This document shows, in pieces, positions 35,052 to 44,973 of a stretch of 64,000 nucleotides of DNA (the first letter of the stretch is position 1; each line of letters starts with the position of its first letter). Made by a program: the position numbers and the translations under genes. The notes under the pieces were generated by a model. It had not been told where the DNA came from and did not search any database. It saw only the letters and a list, made by a program, of their open reading frames with translations. This stretch comes from Caenorhabditis elegans (lineage: Eukaryota; Nematoda; Chromadorea; Rhabditida; Rhabditidae): contig NC_003282.8 in assembly GCF_000002985.6 (NCBI RefSeq), positions 2,852,001 to 2,916,000 of the forward strand, in the 5' to 3' direction.

Positions 35052-37021
35052 ATGCAGAAATTTTCAATAAAGCAGGTGAGTGCTGTACTCTACTTGAAAA
35101 TTGGAATTTCGAGCTGAAATTCCCAGATTTCGAGCAAATTGGCCTGTCGGAACAGGAGGGAGCTCCTCAAAAGTGGCATATCCGCATTTTTATACGAGAA
35201 ATATGCCAGTTTGGAGCCCATTTTGCCGGAAACTTTTTTTTGAAAAAAAAATAGCCTTTTCCAAAAAAAGTGTTCTCAGCTACTTTTTCTCGCGAAAAAG
35301 TAAACTTTGCGCAGAAAAAAAAATCTGCGGCTTTTGCAGGAAACCCCCATCTCACGGCAAATTCTCAGAATAGGCGTCCTGTTTCAGGCGGCGGAGCAAT
35401 TAGCCGGGCTCAACGAGATGCCGGCGCCAGCAGTAGCAGCTCAAAGCATCGGAGGTCAGATTCTGACACGTGCCGCACTGAGTGTCATGAGGCAGATGGG
35501 AATGTTGGATGGCTCCTCGGCGATGGATGATGGTGTGGAGAAGCCGAAGGTGATTGATGGTGGAAGAGCTCGGAGAGTGGTGGAAGAGGAAGAGCCGAAG
35601 ACAGTGTCGCCGATGTGTATGGAGGAGTTTCGGGTGAGTGGAAATGGGAAAAGCTTCCACCATTTTCTACTGGATTTCCAGAGAATTAGGGGAAAAACGA
35701 ATTTAGTAACGGCTGTGATTCCATCACACGTCCTTGTGTGTCGATTTACGCAGCTTGTGTACTCCTCGAGGAGGGAGAAGATGATTTTACAGTTTTTTTT
35801 CTATTAAAAAGCTTGATTTTCGATCATTTTCGCTTTTAATTCTTGCAGCTAAAATTCGGAATTTCTCTAAAAAGCTGAATATCGAAGCTTAGCCAATTTT
35901 CGGAAAAAACGCAATTAAAGGCGCATGGATTTAATCGAATGGGTCTTGTCGCGATAAAAACGTTATGGTAACACATTTTTGGTAGATTTGGTTCCAGCAA
36001 AATTTTTTTGTTTTTGTTTTAATAATTAAAATTTCAGCGTTGTTCCTGAAAATGACTACAAAAACTGTTTTTCGCGGCGGGACCCCCCTTCGAATAAATT
36101 CGTGCGCCTATAAGATCACGCTTTAGAAAACTGAGAAATCACGATATACGGGTGATTTTAGTGTTACAAAATACAAAAAGTATTAACAAAAACAAAAGTC
36201 AGCCATTTTAGCCAAAATTCGTAAACCCACTTCTCCTAGGGGAGTACACGGGCTTCGTAAATCGGCACAAGCCGGTGTTAGAGGTTTAGAGGTTTTTGTC
36301 CGTGAAAATGCCGAAAAAATGCAAAAAACTTCGAAATTTGGTGATTTTCGCCGGGAAAATTGCCACACACAACAAGACAATATTAGAATGAACTTTGTTC
36401 TTTCTCTCTATTTTTTTTGGTCATTTTACTACCCTCTGCGTAGTAAATGTATATATATACGCATTGATAAGATTAAATCGACAAAAAGAGAGATAGCCAT
36501 CATTGATCAGTGATCTACCCATTCCAATTTTCAGAATATCCTACAAAACGGGGTATCCACCGGATCACCGTGCTCTCCGCGGAGACGGGCTTCTCTGATG
36601 GCCGAGCTGGTGGGGCCGGTGCCCCGCTTGGAGCTTGAGAGCAAGTTTGTCGAGCCGGCAGCTCCGCCACGGAAGTCGATTCCGGGATTTATGGCGGCTC
36701 CAAAGTTCGCGTCGACACCGAAGCCAGATGGGATTCGTAGATCGATGGTGGATGGATCTTTGCCGACGGTAGGGGTTTACGCGTGGCCGAACTTTTTCCC
36801 CGGCCATGTGTAGCAAATGATTTCAGCCACGCCGCGGATCTCTCGTCAAGCAGCAGCGGGCACCCGCGATTGGAGACGTGACGCCGATGGAGAACAAGGC
36901 GAGCCGGCTGAGACGGCTGAAGCTCGAGGAGACGAGGAAATCGATGACTGGTGGCGGCGGTGGTAGCGGGAAGGAGCTGAATCTCGACATTTCATTGAAC
37001 TCTTCTTGCGGATGGAAATGA
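35052..37021 (+). CDS. Unrecognised Ser/Arg/Pro-rich protein, likely phosphorylated
   Basis: Four exons join in phase 0: 35052-35075, 35388-35633, 36535-36768 and 36827-37021 (TGA), giving 232 residues. The first exon (MQKFSIKQ) is the least certain; the last three have strong coding composition and clean GT/AG sites. No known domain is recognised. The protein looks mostly disordered: an Ala-rich helix (AAEQLAGLNEMPAPAVAAQS, then ILTRAALSVMRQMGML), an acidic patch, a proline-rich middle, two basophilic-kinase-like sites (RRRASL and PRRGSL), a helical MENKASRLRRLKLEETRK and a Gly-rich stretch before LNLDISLNSSCGWK. Such features suit a cell-cycle or cytoskeletal substrate protein, but that is a guess. 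GC content of the exons is far above the introns. Dispersed GTGTACTCCTCGAGGAG repeats flank it and sit in its introns. Confidence 0.75.
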
Positions 37022-37104
37022 AGTTTTTTAGACTGTCTAGAAAAAATCACTACGACACTCCGAGATTCCGGGGCTGCTATGTGGCCGAGAGAAGAGAGGA
37101 ACTC

Positions 37105-37910
37105 GGCCACCGATTGTGTCGATTTACGCAGCTTGTGTACTCCTCGAGGAGAAGAATTTTTTTTGACTTGTTTTTTGGATTGTAACACAAAAACTGCAAT
37201 TTTTGTCGATTTTCTCACGAAAAAACTGGAAAATAAAAGAGAAAACTCGGCGCCACCGCTTCGAAAAAATGGCCGAGGAAAGGAAAACTGAACCTCTAAA
37301 ACGGCCATGTGTCGATTTACGTTGCTTGTGTACTCCTCGAGGAGAAGAGCATTTTACAGTTTTTTCTGGCTAAAATTCATGGTTTTTCACTTTTTTTTTC
37401 TGAATTTTAACACAAAAACTGCAATTTTTGTCGATTTTCTTCCGAAAAACAGTAAATAAAAGGGAAATTTCGCGATTTTAACGTCAAATACAAAAAAAAA
37501 TAACCAAAAATAGTTTTAAATCAGCCATTCTGGCCGAAACTGCGAAAATCATCTTATCCTCGGGGAATACACGAGACACGACTGCTACGTGGCCGAGAGA
37601 AGAGAAAACTCGGCCACCGATTGTGTCGATTTACGTAGGTTGTGTACTCCTCGAGGAGAAGATGATTTTTCCAGCTTTTTTTTACTAAAATCCTTGATTT
37701 TTGGCATTTTTTTTTTTGGATTTTAACACAAAACCTGCATTTTTTGTCGATTTTCTTCCGAAAAACAAGAAATAAAAGAGAAATTTCGCGATTTTACCGT
37801 CAAATACCAAAACTAATCGAAAAAATTGTTGAAAATTAGCCATTTCAGCCAAAAACTGCGAAAACCATCTTCTCCTCGAGGAGTACAAGAGCTTCGTAAA
37901 TCAACACATG
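37105..37910. repeat. Cluster of CGATTTACG / TGTGTACTCCTCGAGGAG repeats
   Basis: Three direct copies (about 37107, 37309 and 37622) and two inverted ones (about 37550 and 37866) of a roughly 45-bp core TGTCGATTTACGCAGCTTGTG + TACTCCTCGAGGAGAAG, each followed by similar TTTTTGTCGATTTTCTTCCG sequence. Further copies lie at about 28500, 28650, 32035, 32390, 32610, 35735 and 36225. CTCGAG forms a palindrome at the core. Confidence 0.85.
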
Positions 37911-38888
37911 GTTGGAACTGGAAAAACGGTATCGCAGCGAAAATTTGGGGGATTTTTGCCGATTTTCTGCTGAAAATTGAAGCTTTTCAACTTGTTTTAA
38001 GCCAATTTACTCAATTTTTTAAGTTTATTTTTCGCTGTGAGACCCATTGGAAAGAGAAGTGGGGAAGTGTGAAAATTTGGAAAAAAAAACAGTTCTTTGT
38101 AGTGATGATATTGTAAAATTGAACTATAATCGTGTGGTCGGGGTCACTTGGGCATTTTTATACGCCGGGGCAGCGGATTAAAGTATCATACACTCAGAGC
38201 ACAGAGTTTTTATTTAGTCACACCACTTTTCCGTGTAGTGAAAGTAATTTTTTTTAGGGAAAAAATTCGCGAAAAAATCATCCAACTTGAACTTAGCCGC
38301 CTTTTTTCGAAAAAAAAACAATTTCGAGTTTCTTGGCCGAAAGGTCATGCAGGAAGTGTGGTTGACGGAGTGGAAAAGTCGAGAGGAGTGTGAAAATACC
38401 TGGAAATAATTCGAAGTTTGTGCTTCCGGGTGGTTGGCGGCGCGGAAATCTGGAAAAGACACAATTTTTCTATGTTTTTTTTTCGGTTTTTGAGGAAGGA
38501 AATTCTGAGAGAATTTTAAAGCGATAAATAATTGCGAAACGTCCATGGGGAGAGATTTGCATCATTGTTGCTCTTTTTCAAGTTGTTTTGTCAATTTGCA
38601 CCTAACCGAGGTTTTTAGCTTAAAATCTTCGAATTTTATCTATTTCATCGCCATTTCTATCAAATTTCATTTGAAATTCCCTCCAAAACGATGCGAAACG
38701 GGAGAAATTGAAAGAAATGAGAAGAAAAAAGAAAAAAACAAAAATAAATGTGTAACGATGCTCCGAAATGCCGCATCGCGTGTTGTTTAGCCAGCGGGAA
38801 TTTTGTTTCGAAAATCAATTTTCCACTGGTTTTTCTGTTACTTTCTCATGTTTTCAGCCATTTTTCCATTAAATTTATCAATTTTTCA

Positions 38889-38926
38889 GATTTGTTGGCT
38901 CAAAAACTCACTAATTCAACGCAACC
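38889..38926 (+). promoter_or_regulatory. Candidate trans-splice acceptor of the DIM1 gene
   Basis: AATTTTTCAG ends at 38889, 38 bp before the ATG, with no matching donor nearby. This fits the nematode spliced-leader acceptor consensus. Confidence 0.45.
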
Positions 38927-39494
38927 ATGTCGTATATGCTCCCTCATTTGGAGAATGGTTGGCAGGTAAGGGAAATTGACAGTTTGATTTTAAAACGGCA
39001 AAAAAACCTGCAAATTTAATGTTTGCTGTTCAGAAAAACAGAATTCTGTGATGAAAATTTGTTTAAAATGCTCAAAACTGACAAAAAATAACGATTTATT
39101 GCAGGTGGACCAGGCGATTCTCGCCGAAGAAGATCGCGTAGTCGTCGTGCGATTCGGACACGATTGGGACCCAACTTGCATGCAAATGGACGAAACGCTC
39201 TTCAAAATCGCGCCAAAAGTCAAGAATTTCGCCGTCGTCTACCTCGTCGACATCACGAAGGTGCCGGATTTCAACAAAATGTACGAGCTGTACGATCCGT
39301 GCACCGCCATGTTCTTCTTCCGTAACAAGCATATTATGGTGGATCTGGGAACCGGTAACAACAACAAAATCAACTGGGCAGTGACCGACGGGCAGGAGCT
39401 GATCGACATCATCGAGACGGTCTATCGTGGAGCTCGTAAAGGACGTGGTCTTGTCATCTCGCCGAAAGACTACTCGACCAAGTACAAGTACTAA
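38927..39494 (+). CDS. DIM1/TXNL4A, thioredoxin-like U5 snRNP splicing protein
   Basis: Two exons, 38927-38965 and 39105-39494, encode 142 residues, exactly the length of eukaryotic DIM1/TXNL4A/U5-15kD. The start MSYMLPHLENGWQ, the VVVRFGHDWDPTCMQMDE segment, the VDITKVPDFNKMYELYDP stretch, AMFFFRNKHIMVDLGTGN and the C-terminal RGRGLVISPKDYSTKYKY are near-invariant family features. The fold is thioredoxin-like, with DPTC in place of a CxxC redox site, so it has no disulfide activity. It acts in the nucleus as part of the U5 and tri-snRNP and is needed for spliceosome activation; it is essential where tested. It is convergent with the BAP31-like gene, their stop codons being 190 bp apart. Coding sequence is intact. 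Confidence 0.97.
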
Positions 39495-39574
39495 TTATTT
39501 TAATTATTTTCTCTGTTCTCTGTGTTCTGTAAATTCTTAAACTGTATCTAAAAATGTTTCAAAATAATTTACAT

Positions 39575-39580
39575 TTTATT
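39575..39580 (-). terminator. AATAAA polyadenylation signal of the BAP31-like gene
   Basis: AATAAA on the minus strand about 105 bp after the BAP31-like stop codon. Confidence 0.55.
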
Positions 39581-39684
39581 CACTCGAAAACTGAGCGATT
39601 CTATACAAAAACAAAAATATATAGGCGGCTTGAGAAAATTGTGATTTTGATAATAGAAAAAACAAAACGCGAAATGAGAATCGA

Positions 39685-40488
39685 TTAGTCCTTCTTCTTG
39701 TCACCCTTGGATTCGGCAGAATCTCTGAGAAGATCGGAGACGCGGTCGAACTCGCGCTGGAGCCCTTCGGATTGCTTCTTGAGAGTGTCACGGTCAGTGT
39801 TGGCGGACTTGAGCTCTCCCTTGAGCTTCTCGATTTGCTTTGCCAATCCGGCGGCTTCTTCGTTGGTGTCAGCCTGAAAATTTGGAAATTTACACGGTTT
39901 TTAAGGAATTTGAGCCTATTTTCTCACCGAGTTCATCAAAGTCCTGGCGGTCTTGGTAGCAGATTCGGCTTGACGCATTGCGGCCTCGCTGGCGGCTTCA
40001 AGTTGGGCGGCGCGGCCCAACAAGGTCATAATACGCTGAATGACGAGCCAAAGGAGAAGAGCGAAGCCGGAAATGTAGAGATTTCTCTGCGCACGGAACA
40101 GACGCATGTGGTGGGTGGCGTCGGATTCGGCGGTACGGCCCATTTGTCCCTCGAGCCCGTTGTACTTCATTGTCTCGCGAACGCCGTCGGCGAAGAGGAT
40201 GAAGAGCACGAAGCCGAACGTGATCGAATAGATGTGAGCATGTTTGGCGAGAGCTGTGAAGAGACGGGACTTGAACAACTTGCTCCACCTGGAAATTGAG
40301 AAATTTAGGATTTTTAAGATTTAAAAATATCGATTTTTCGTCAAAAATTGATCAAAAGCTGCAATTTCCTCGGTTTTTCTCGAACTTTTCACCTACAAAG
40401 TCGGTCTGATCCATGGAAGAAGGAGGGTGAAGGTGATGGCGATTTCTGCGTAAAGCACGCCGGCCACGATGGTCCACTGAAGTGTCAT
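39685..40488 (-). CDS. BAP31/BAP29-like ER membrane protein
   Basis: Three minus-strand exons, 40397-40488, 39928-40288 and 39685-39873 (TAA), encode 213 residues. The start MTLQWTIVAGVLYAEI is the classic BAP31 N-terminus. Three hydrophobic segments follow (about residues 5-25, 46-66 and 100-122: NLYISGFALLLWLVIQRI), then a cytosolic coiled coil (AAQLEAASEAAMRQAESA, later LAKQIEKLKGELKSANTDRD) and a C-terminal KKKD, which fits the dilysine KKxx ER retrieval signal. BAP31 proteins escort membrane proteins between ER and Golgi and take part in ER quality control; mammalian BAP31 is also cleaved by caspases. An acceptor-like TTTTCTTCAG lies 8 bp before the ATG and could receive a spliced leader. 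No defects are seen. Confidence 0.93.
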
Positions 40489-40499
40489 GTTGTTTCTGA

Positions 40500-42165
40500 A
40501 GAAAAAAAAGTTATATTTTTGTCAAAATTAATAAAAGAAATCAGCGAAAAATGGTAAAATTCCACCGAAAAAAAAAAGAAAAGTGATAAGAAATAAGAGT
40601 TTGTGGGGGCAGTGCAACAAACAACTGCCTGAAATCGATCGGAACACAACGATGGACGAGAGAGAGAGTGCAAGAATTGGGGAGACCGAGGGGAGAGAAA
40701 CGGAAAAAAACTAAAAACATCGAAGACACCAAAGAGCAGCGGAGACAACAAATAGAAAACAATAAATCTGTATTTGGTCAATCATTAAAGATTTTTAGAG
40801 CAAAAATAAACGTTTTTTAATCAAAAATCGCTATTTTTCATGAAAAACCGTCGAAAATTTCATTGAAATCGCTATTTTTCATCGAAATCAGGCAAAAAGT
40901 TCATAAAAATCCAATAAAATTGAAGGAAAACGTGGATTAACTTTAAAGGGAGTTCGATTTACCCGAGAGGGTCTCGCACCGAAATACTAAATTTGGGTAT
41001 GCGCCTTTAAGGATACTGTATTTTTAAAACGCTTTTAATTCAATTTTTGAGGAAAATCGTTCAATTATGGCTAATTTTCTTTAAAAATTGCTCAATTTCG
41101 GCGATTTTCATTCAAAATTGGCCAAATTCACACAGAAACTTGAAGAAAAACTCTAATCGTGTCCCAGAATATGCAAAAAATCAATGTACGAAGTGGAAAC
41201 ATTTAGAAAAAAAAACCAAAAAATCAGCACTGCAAAACATGAATACCTCATGCTTTTATGCTCGGGGCTTTGGCGACGTGTATCTCGGCGTGTTGGAAGT
41301 TTTTAGATGAAAAATTGCGAAATTTTCGCCTCGAACATAGTACGTTATGGGCGTTTTTAGAGTAACTGAGACGTAGACAAAATGACTAAACAATCGGCGA
41401 AAGGACGACCTTGACCTATTTTTAAACGGCCGGGAATATCTGTGCAAATGTGGTTTTTTTTGGAGAAAAAAAAGACTAAAATGAGGAGTTTTCATAGATT
41501 TTTGAAGAAAAAATCGCTGAAATTTGCATAAAACAATTCAAAACTCTTCTTTTCTTCAGTTTCTCGAATAATTTCTGCTAAAAAGCTGGAAAAACTACCG
41601 GTTGCTTTAAAGGCGCATACACCATCAAGGATCATAGGTCTCACAGCGGAGCGCTGGTTACGGTAGCTTGGATATCGACTTTACTAGAAAACAATTTTTA
41701 AAAACCCAAATTTTGGTTTTTTCGGCAAAATTTTCTGTAATATGGTCAGAATTATGTTTTAAAATATGAATACGGCAAAAAAAAACCAAAAAAATTCTGG
41801 AAAAAATGCAAAATTATTGGAGCACCAGTCGAATTTATTCACAGGAAAACAATAATAAAAAAGGAAAAACAGTAATAAAAAAAAACAAAATATTATTCAC
41901 AGGAAAACAATAAAAAATGTTAGAAAATTAGTTTACATAAATATTTCACAAGACTGGGAGAATAAAAATAAAATAACCGTGTTGATGAATGGTGTGAGAT
42001 CACAGAAAACTCAATAAATAAAATAAATATAATTGGGAGCGGTGAATGGTAGAATTTCGAGAGGGAAATTAGAAACAATAAGGAAAACAATTAATAATGT
42101 TAGGAAATTAGTTTACATATTTCACAATAGACTGGGAGAATAAACATAAAATATATTGAATTTTG
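40500..42165. other. Intergenic DNA between BAP31-like and acidic-protein genes
   Basis: Carries short dispersed repeats, for example TTTAAAGGGAGTTCGATTTAC with TATGCGCCTTTAA (40940-41010) and TTTAAAGGCGCAT (41601-41615). Between 41845 and 42150 a tract with ACAGGAAAACAATAA and AGACTGGGAGAATAAA is repeated two to three times. No exon was recognised. Confidence 0.55.
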
Positions 42166-42169
42166 GGGA

Positions 42170-42708
42170 TTATGGGGGCTCGTAGGTTGGGTCGCTCTCT
42201 TCATCGTCAACGAATCCCTCCATCATCTTCCGAAGCTCCTCGTCCGAATCCATTGCCGCGTTTTCGGGATCCGTGCGAGAATTATACACGCTGGACTGAG
42301 CAGATGTTGAGTTCTGCAAAAAGGATTTCATTATTCACAAGAAAAAAATTGGCGATAGGTTCCCCTGCGACCAAGGTTTTCTTTCACGTTTTTTGAACGG
42401 AAAAATGAAATCTTACGTGGCTTTTGCGTCCGGTTGAAGGGTGGCCACGTGTGTCCGAGCGATGCGAATCCCTCTGAGGCTCCAGTCTTTGCTCCTCCAG
42501 TGGATCCGTGATGAGATCCTAAACAAAGAAATTAATTATTCAAGAAAAAATTGGGCAGCGGTTCCCCCGCGACCAAGGTTTTTTCTTTACGTTTTTGACA
42601 TGAACAAAAATGAATAATTAAAATTCTTACCAGGTCCGGTCGTCCGGTTGAAGGATGGCCTGGTGAAGGGAGCGACTTTTGGGAGTCGGAGTTGGAAGAT
42701 TTGGACAT
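42170..42708 (-). CDS. Small acidic, disordered protein of unknown function (107 aa)
   Basis: Three phase-0 exons on the minus strand, 42631-42708, 42417-42518 and 42170-42313 (TAA), encode MSKSSNSDSQKSLPSPGHPS and onward to DDEESDPTYEPP. An acceptor-like TTACAG lies 22 bp before the ATG and may receive a spliced leader. The product is hydrophilic: a Ser-rich start, GHPSTGR in exon 1 and again GHPSTGR in exon 2, and an acidic C-terminal segment (MDSDEELRKMMEGFVDDEE). The two introns and their exon edges also resemble each other (both contain CCGCGACCAAGGTTTTCTTT-like sequence), indicating an internal tandem duplication. I recognise no family. The clean splice signals and phase make it a likely real gene. 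Confidence 0.65.
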
Positions 42709-42892
42709 TTCCGCGAGTTTGAGCTTTTTTCTGTAAGAAAAAACGAATTAATTACGAGTCACAGGTGGGGGAGACGTAAATAATTGACGGGAAATAATTA
42801 GATTTAATTAAAAATCATAAAAATGTAAAAGGGGTGCGGAAAATATTCAAAAACCGACGAAAATTGCAACGACGAATTTTGGGATTCGATTT

Positions 42893-43866
42893 CACTGCAA
42901 CTTTTTTCGAACGAGGGACGAGGCAAAAAGGTTTCTAGGCCATGGCCGAGTCCCCGACAAATTTCAGCGGCCATTTATCTTGCTTTGTTTTCCGCCTGTT
43001 TTCTTTTGTTTTTCACAGCTTTTTCCCGTTTTTTCTTATTAAAACTGATAAATAAATATTTTTTGCAGATGCTAAAACAATTTCCAAGTGAAAAATTGTG
43101 AATTCAGTCGGCAAGTAGCGGTAAAAGTGGTCAATACAATATGATGGATTACGGGAATAAAAAACCCAAACTTTTTCCCAAACATCATTTACTATATATA
43201 AAGCGCGTGTCCTTCTGTCCCTATGTAGTTTGATCTTTGATCAGAGCAACGAAATTTTGGGAAACCTTATGCTAAGTGCGCAGCAGACATCGATCGAGGT
43301 CCGCGATAGACACCGTTTATCTAATGTGTTTTCTCAAAAAGTCGGGGGCCGCGCCGTAGGTGCGGTCCACGGCTGGTGATGCATATGCTGTTTAGATGCT
43401 AAAAGTACCTGATTTTCATAACGAGACCGCTGAAAAAGTTTTGAGATTTTCATAATTCAACATTTTGTGCCAAAATCTCGACTTTTTCACAAAAAAAAGT
43501 TGAATTTTGAAAACCTCAAAACTTTTTCAGCGGTCTCGTTATGATAATAAGGTACTTTTAGCATCTAAACAGCATATGTATCATGTTTGGGAAAAAGTTT
43601 GGGTTTTTTATTCCCGTAATCCATCATATTACATTGATCACTTTTACCGCTACTTGCCGACTGAATTCACAATTTTTTCATCTGGAAATTATTTTAGCAT
43701 TAACAAAAATATTTATTTATCAGTTTTAATAAGAAAACACGGGAAAAATCTGTGAAAATCACAAGAAAACAAAGCAAGTACAAAATGTCGTAAAATGCGG
43801 TGTATTGTGTGCAAACACCGATTTTTAGCATTTTTTCTCGGCCCTCGTTCGAAAAAAGTAGCAGCA
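42893..43866. repeat. Foldback element, family P, copy 3, interrupted
   Basis: Outer arms match the copies at 21444 and 26236, with CGAACGAGGGACGAGGC near the left end and the inverse CCTCGTTCG near the right. The left arm is interrupted at 43187-43378 by the dispersed repeat also found at 10497-10645. This copy contains a hairpin (GGCCGCGCC gta GGTGCGGTCC, near 43347-43368) that the other copy lacks. Confidence 0.85.
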
Positions 43867-44101
43867 CGGCCCGGCAAGTGGTACATCCATGCATATGCGC
43901 TCTACTGATAATTTGAGTGTAGACCAGGTTTGGGCGCGTGATAACGAAAAAAGCTTTGGTCCAAAAAATTTAGAATTTAATTTCGGACATTTTTTATATG
44001 CATCACAAAAAAACTGGACCAACCGTTTTTGAGATACACGCGCCCAAACGTCCAAGTATACAGTAGACAAATTGCGTACAGGTACCACTTCTCGGGCCGT
44101 G
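43866..44101. repeat. 236-bp degenerate foldback with ACGGCCCG ends
   Basis: CACGGCCCGGCAAGTGGTAC at the left pairs with GTACCACTTCTCGGGCCGTG at the right; GGGCGCGTG / CACGCGCCC lies inside. The inner sequence (ACTGGACCAACCGTTTTTGAG) resembles the tandem units at 60936-61735. Confidence 0.75.
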
Positions 44102-44509
44102 TGCCACGGCCCGGCGGGGGGTACATGGACGAGAATTCTCTACCGTATTCCAATTTGACTGACTGCGTGCTCAACGTTGAGTACTCAGTTTAAAGTTTCG
44201 TACACCGTTGCGTACTACACAGCGCGCATTTTAATTGACGACATTTCGCGAAAATTAACAGAAGATTTTTTCGGAATTATAGAGCTGAAATTGAAAAAAA
44301 ACTATCAAATTTTCATCGAATTTGTGAAAAATCGTAAGTATGAAGATCTTTTCTTCACTATATTCAAGGAAAATCGATATTTAGCTTTTCACAGACGAAT
44401 GATGTCTCATTTTACTAGGCTAACTTAAATACACAGCACTTTTTGGGAGTTGTGCAAACGCGCTCCATTGGACACCTCACGCGCGCGCAATTCAAACTGT
44501 TGTTGTTTG

Positions 44510-44575
44510 TTTACAAGTTGTTTACAAGTTGTTTACAAGTTGTTTACAAGTTGTTTACAAGTTGTTTACAAGTTT
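44510..44575. repeat. Six copies of TTTACAAGTTG inside element 1
   Basis: Perfect 11-bp tandem repeats (the last unit ends TTT) begin 36 bp inside the left inverted repeat. Subterminal arrays often bind transposase; that role is inference here. Confidence 0.9.
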
Positions 44576-44973
44576 CTCCACTTCATTTTCATTCGTTTCG
44601 CTTCATTTTCTCTGATTTTTTCCTCCGCTGATGGTTTTTTTTCGAATTTTCTCGTGAAATACTTATTTTAATTCCATTTTTAACGCCATGTTAAAAAATT
44701 AAGCACTAATTTCCGTAATTATAAGAGTATAAGTGTATCGTCTCTTTCTAATAATCTTTTTTCATCGCATTTTCTCCCAGTTTTGTGAGTTCTCTCCTTT
44801 TTTTGGCAAAAGCTGTTTAAACAGAACAATTTTTCGAACAACAAAGTAACAAAGTACAACAAGGAGAAAAACAAACTGAAGAAAAAAAAATTAAGAGTCA
44901 TTTAGAGCAGAAAATGCAAAGAAACTGTGAGAAATAGTTATTAATAGAGAAATTGTAAAATAAAATGGTTCAG

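Noticed and set aside
35301..35807. A long single-exon reading of the second exon of the 35052-37021 gene
   Set aside because: The upstream and downstream parts fall outside clean GTTTCAG and GTGAGT splice sites and have intron composition; the spliced model is better.
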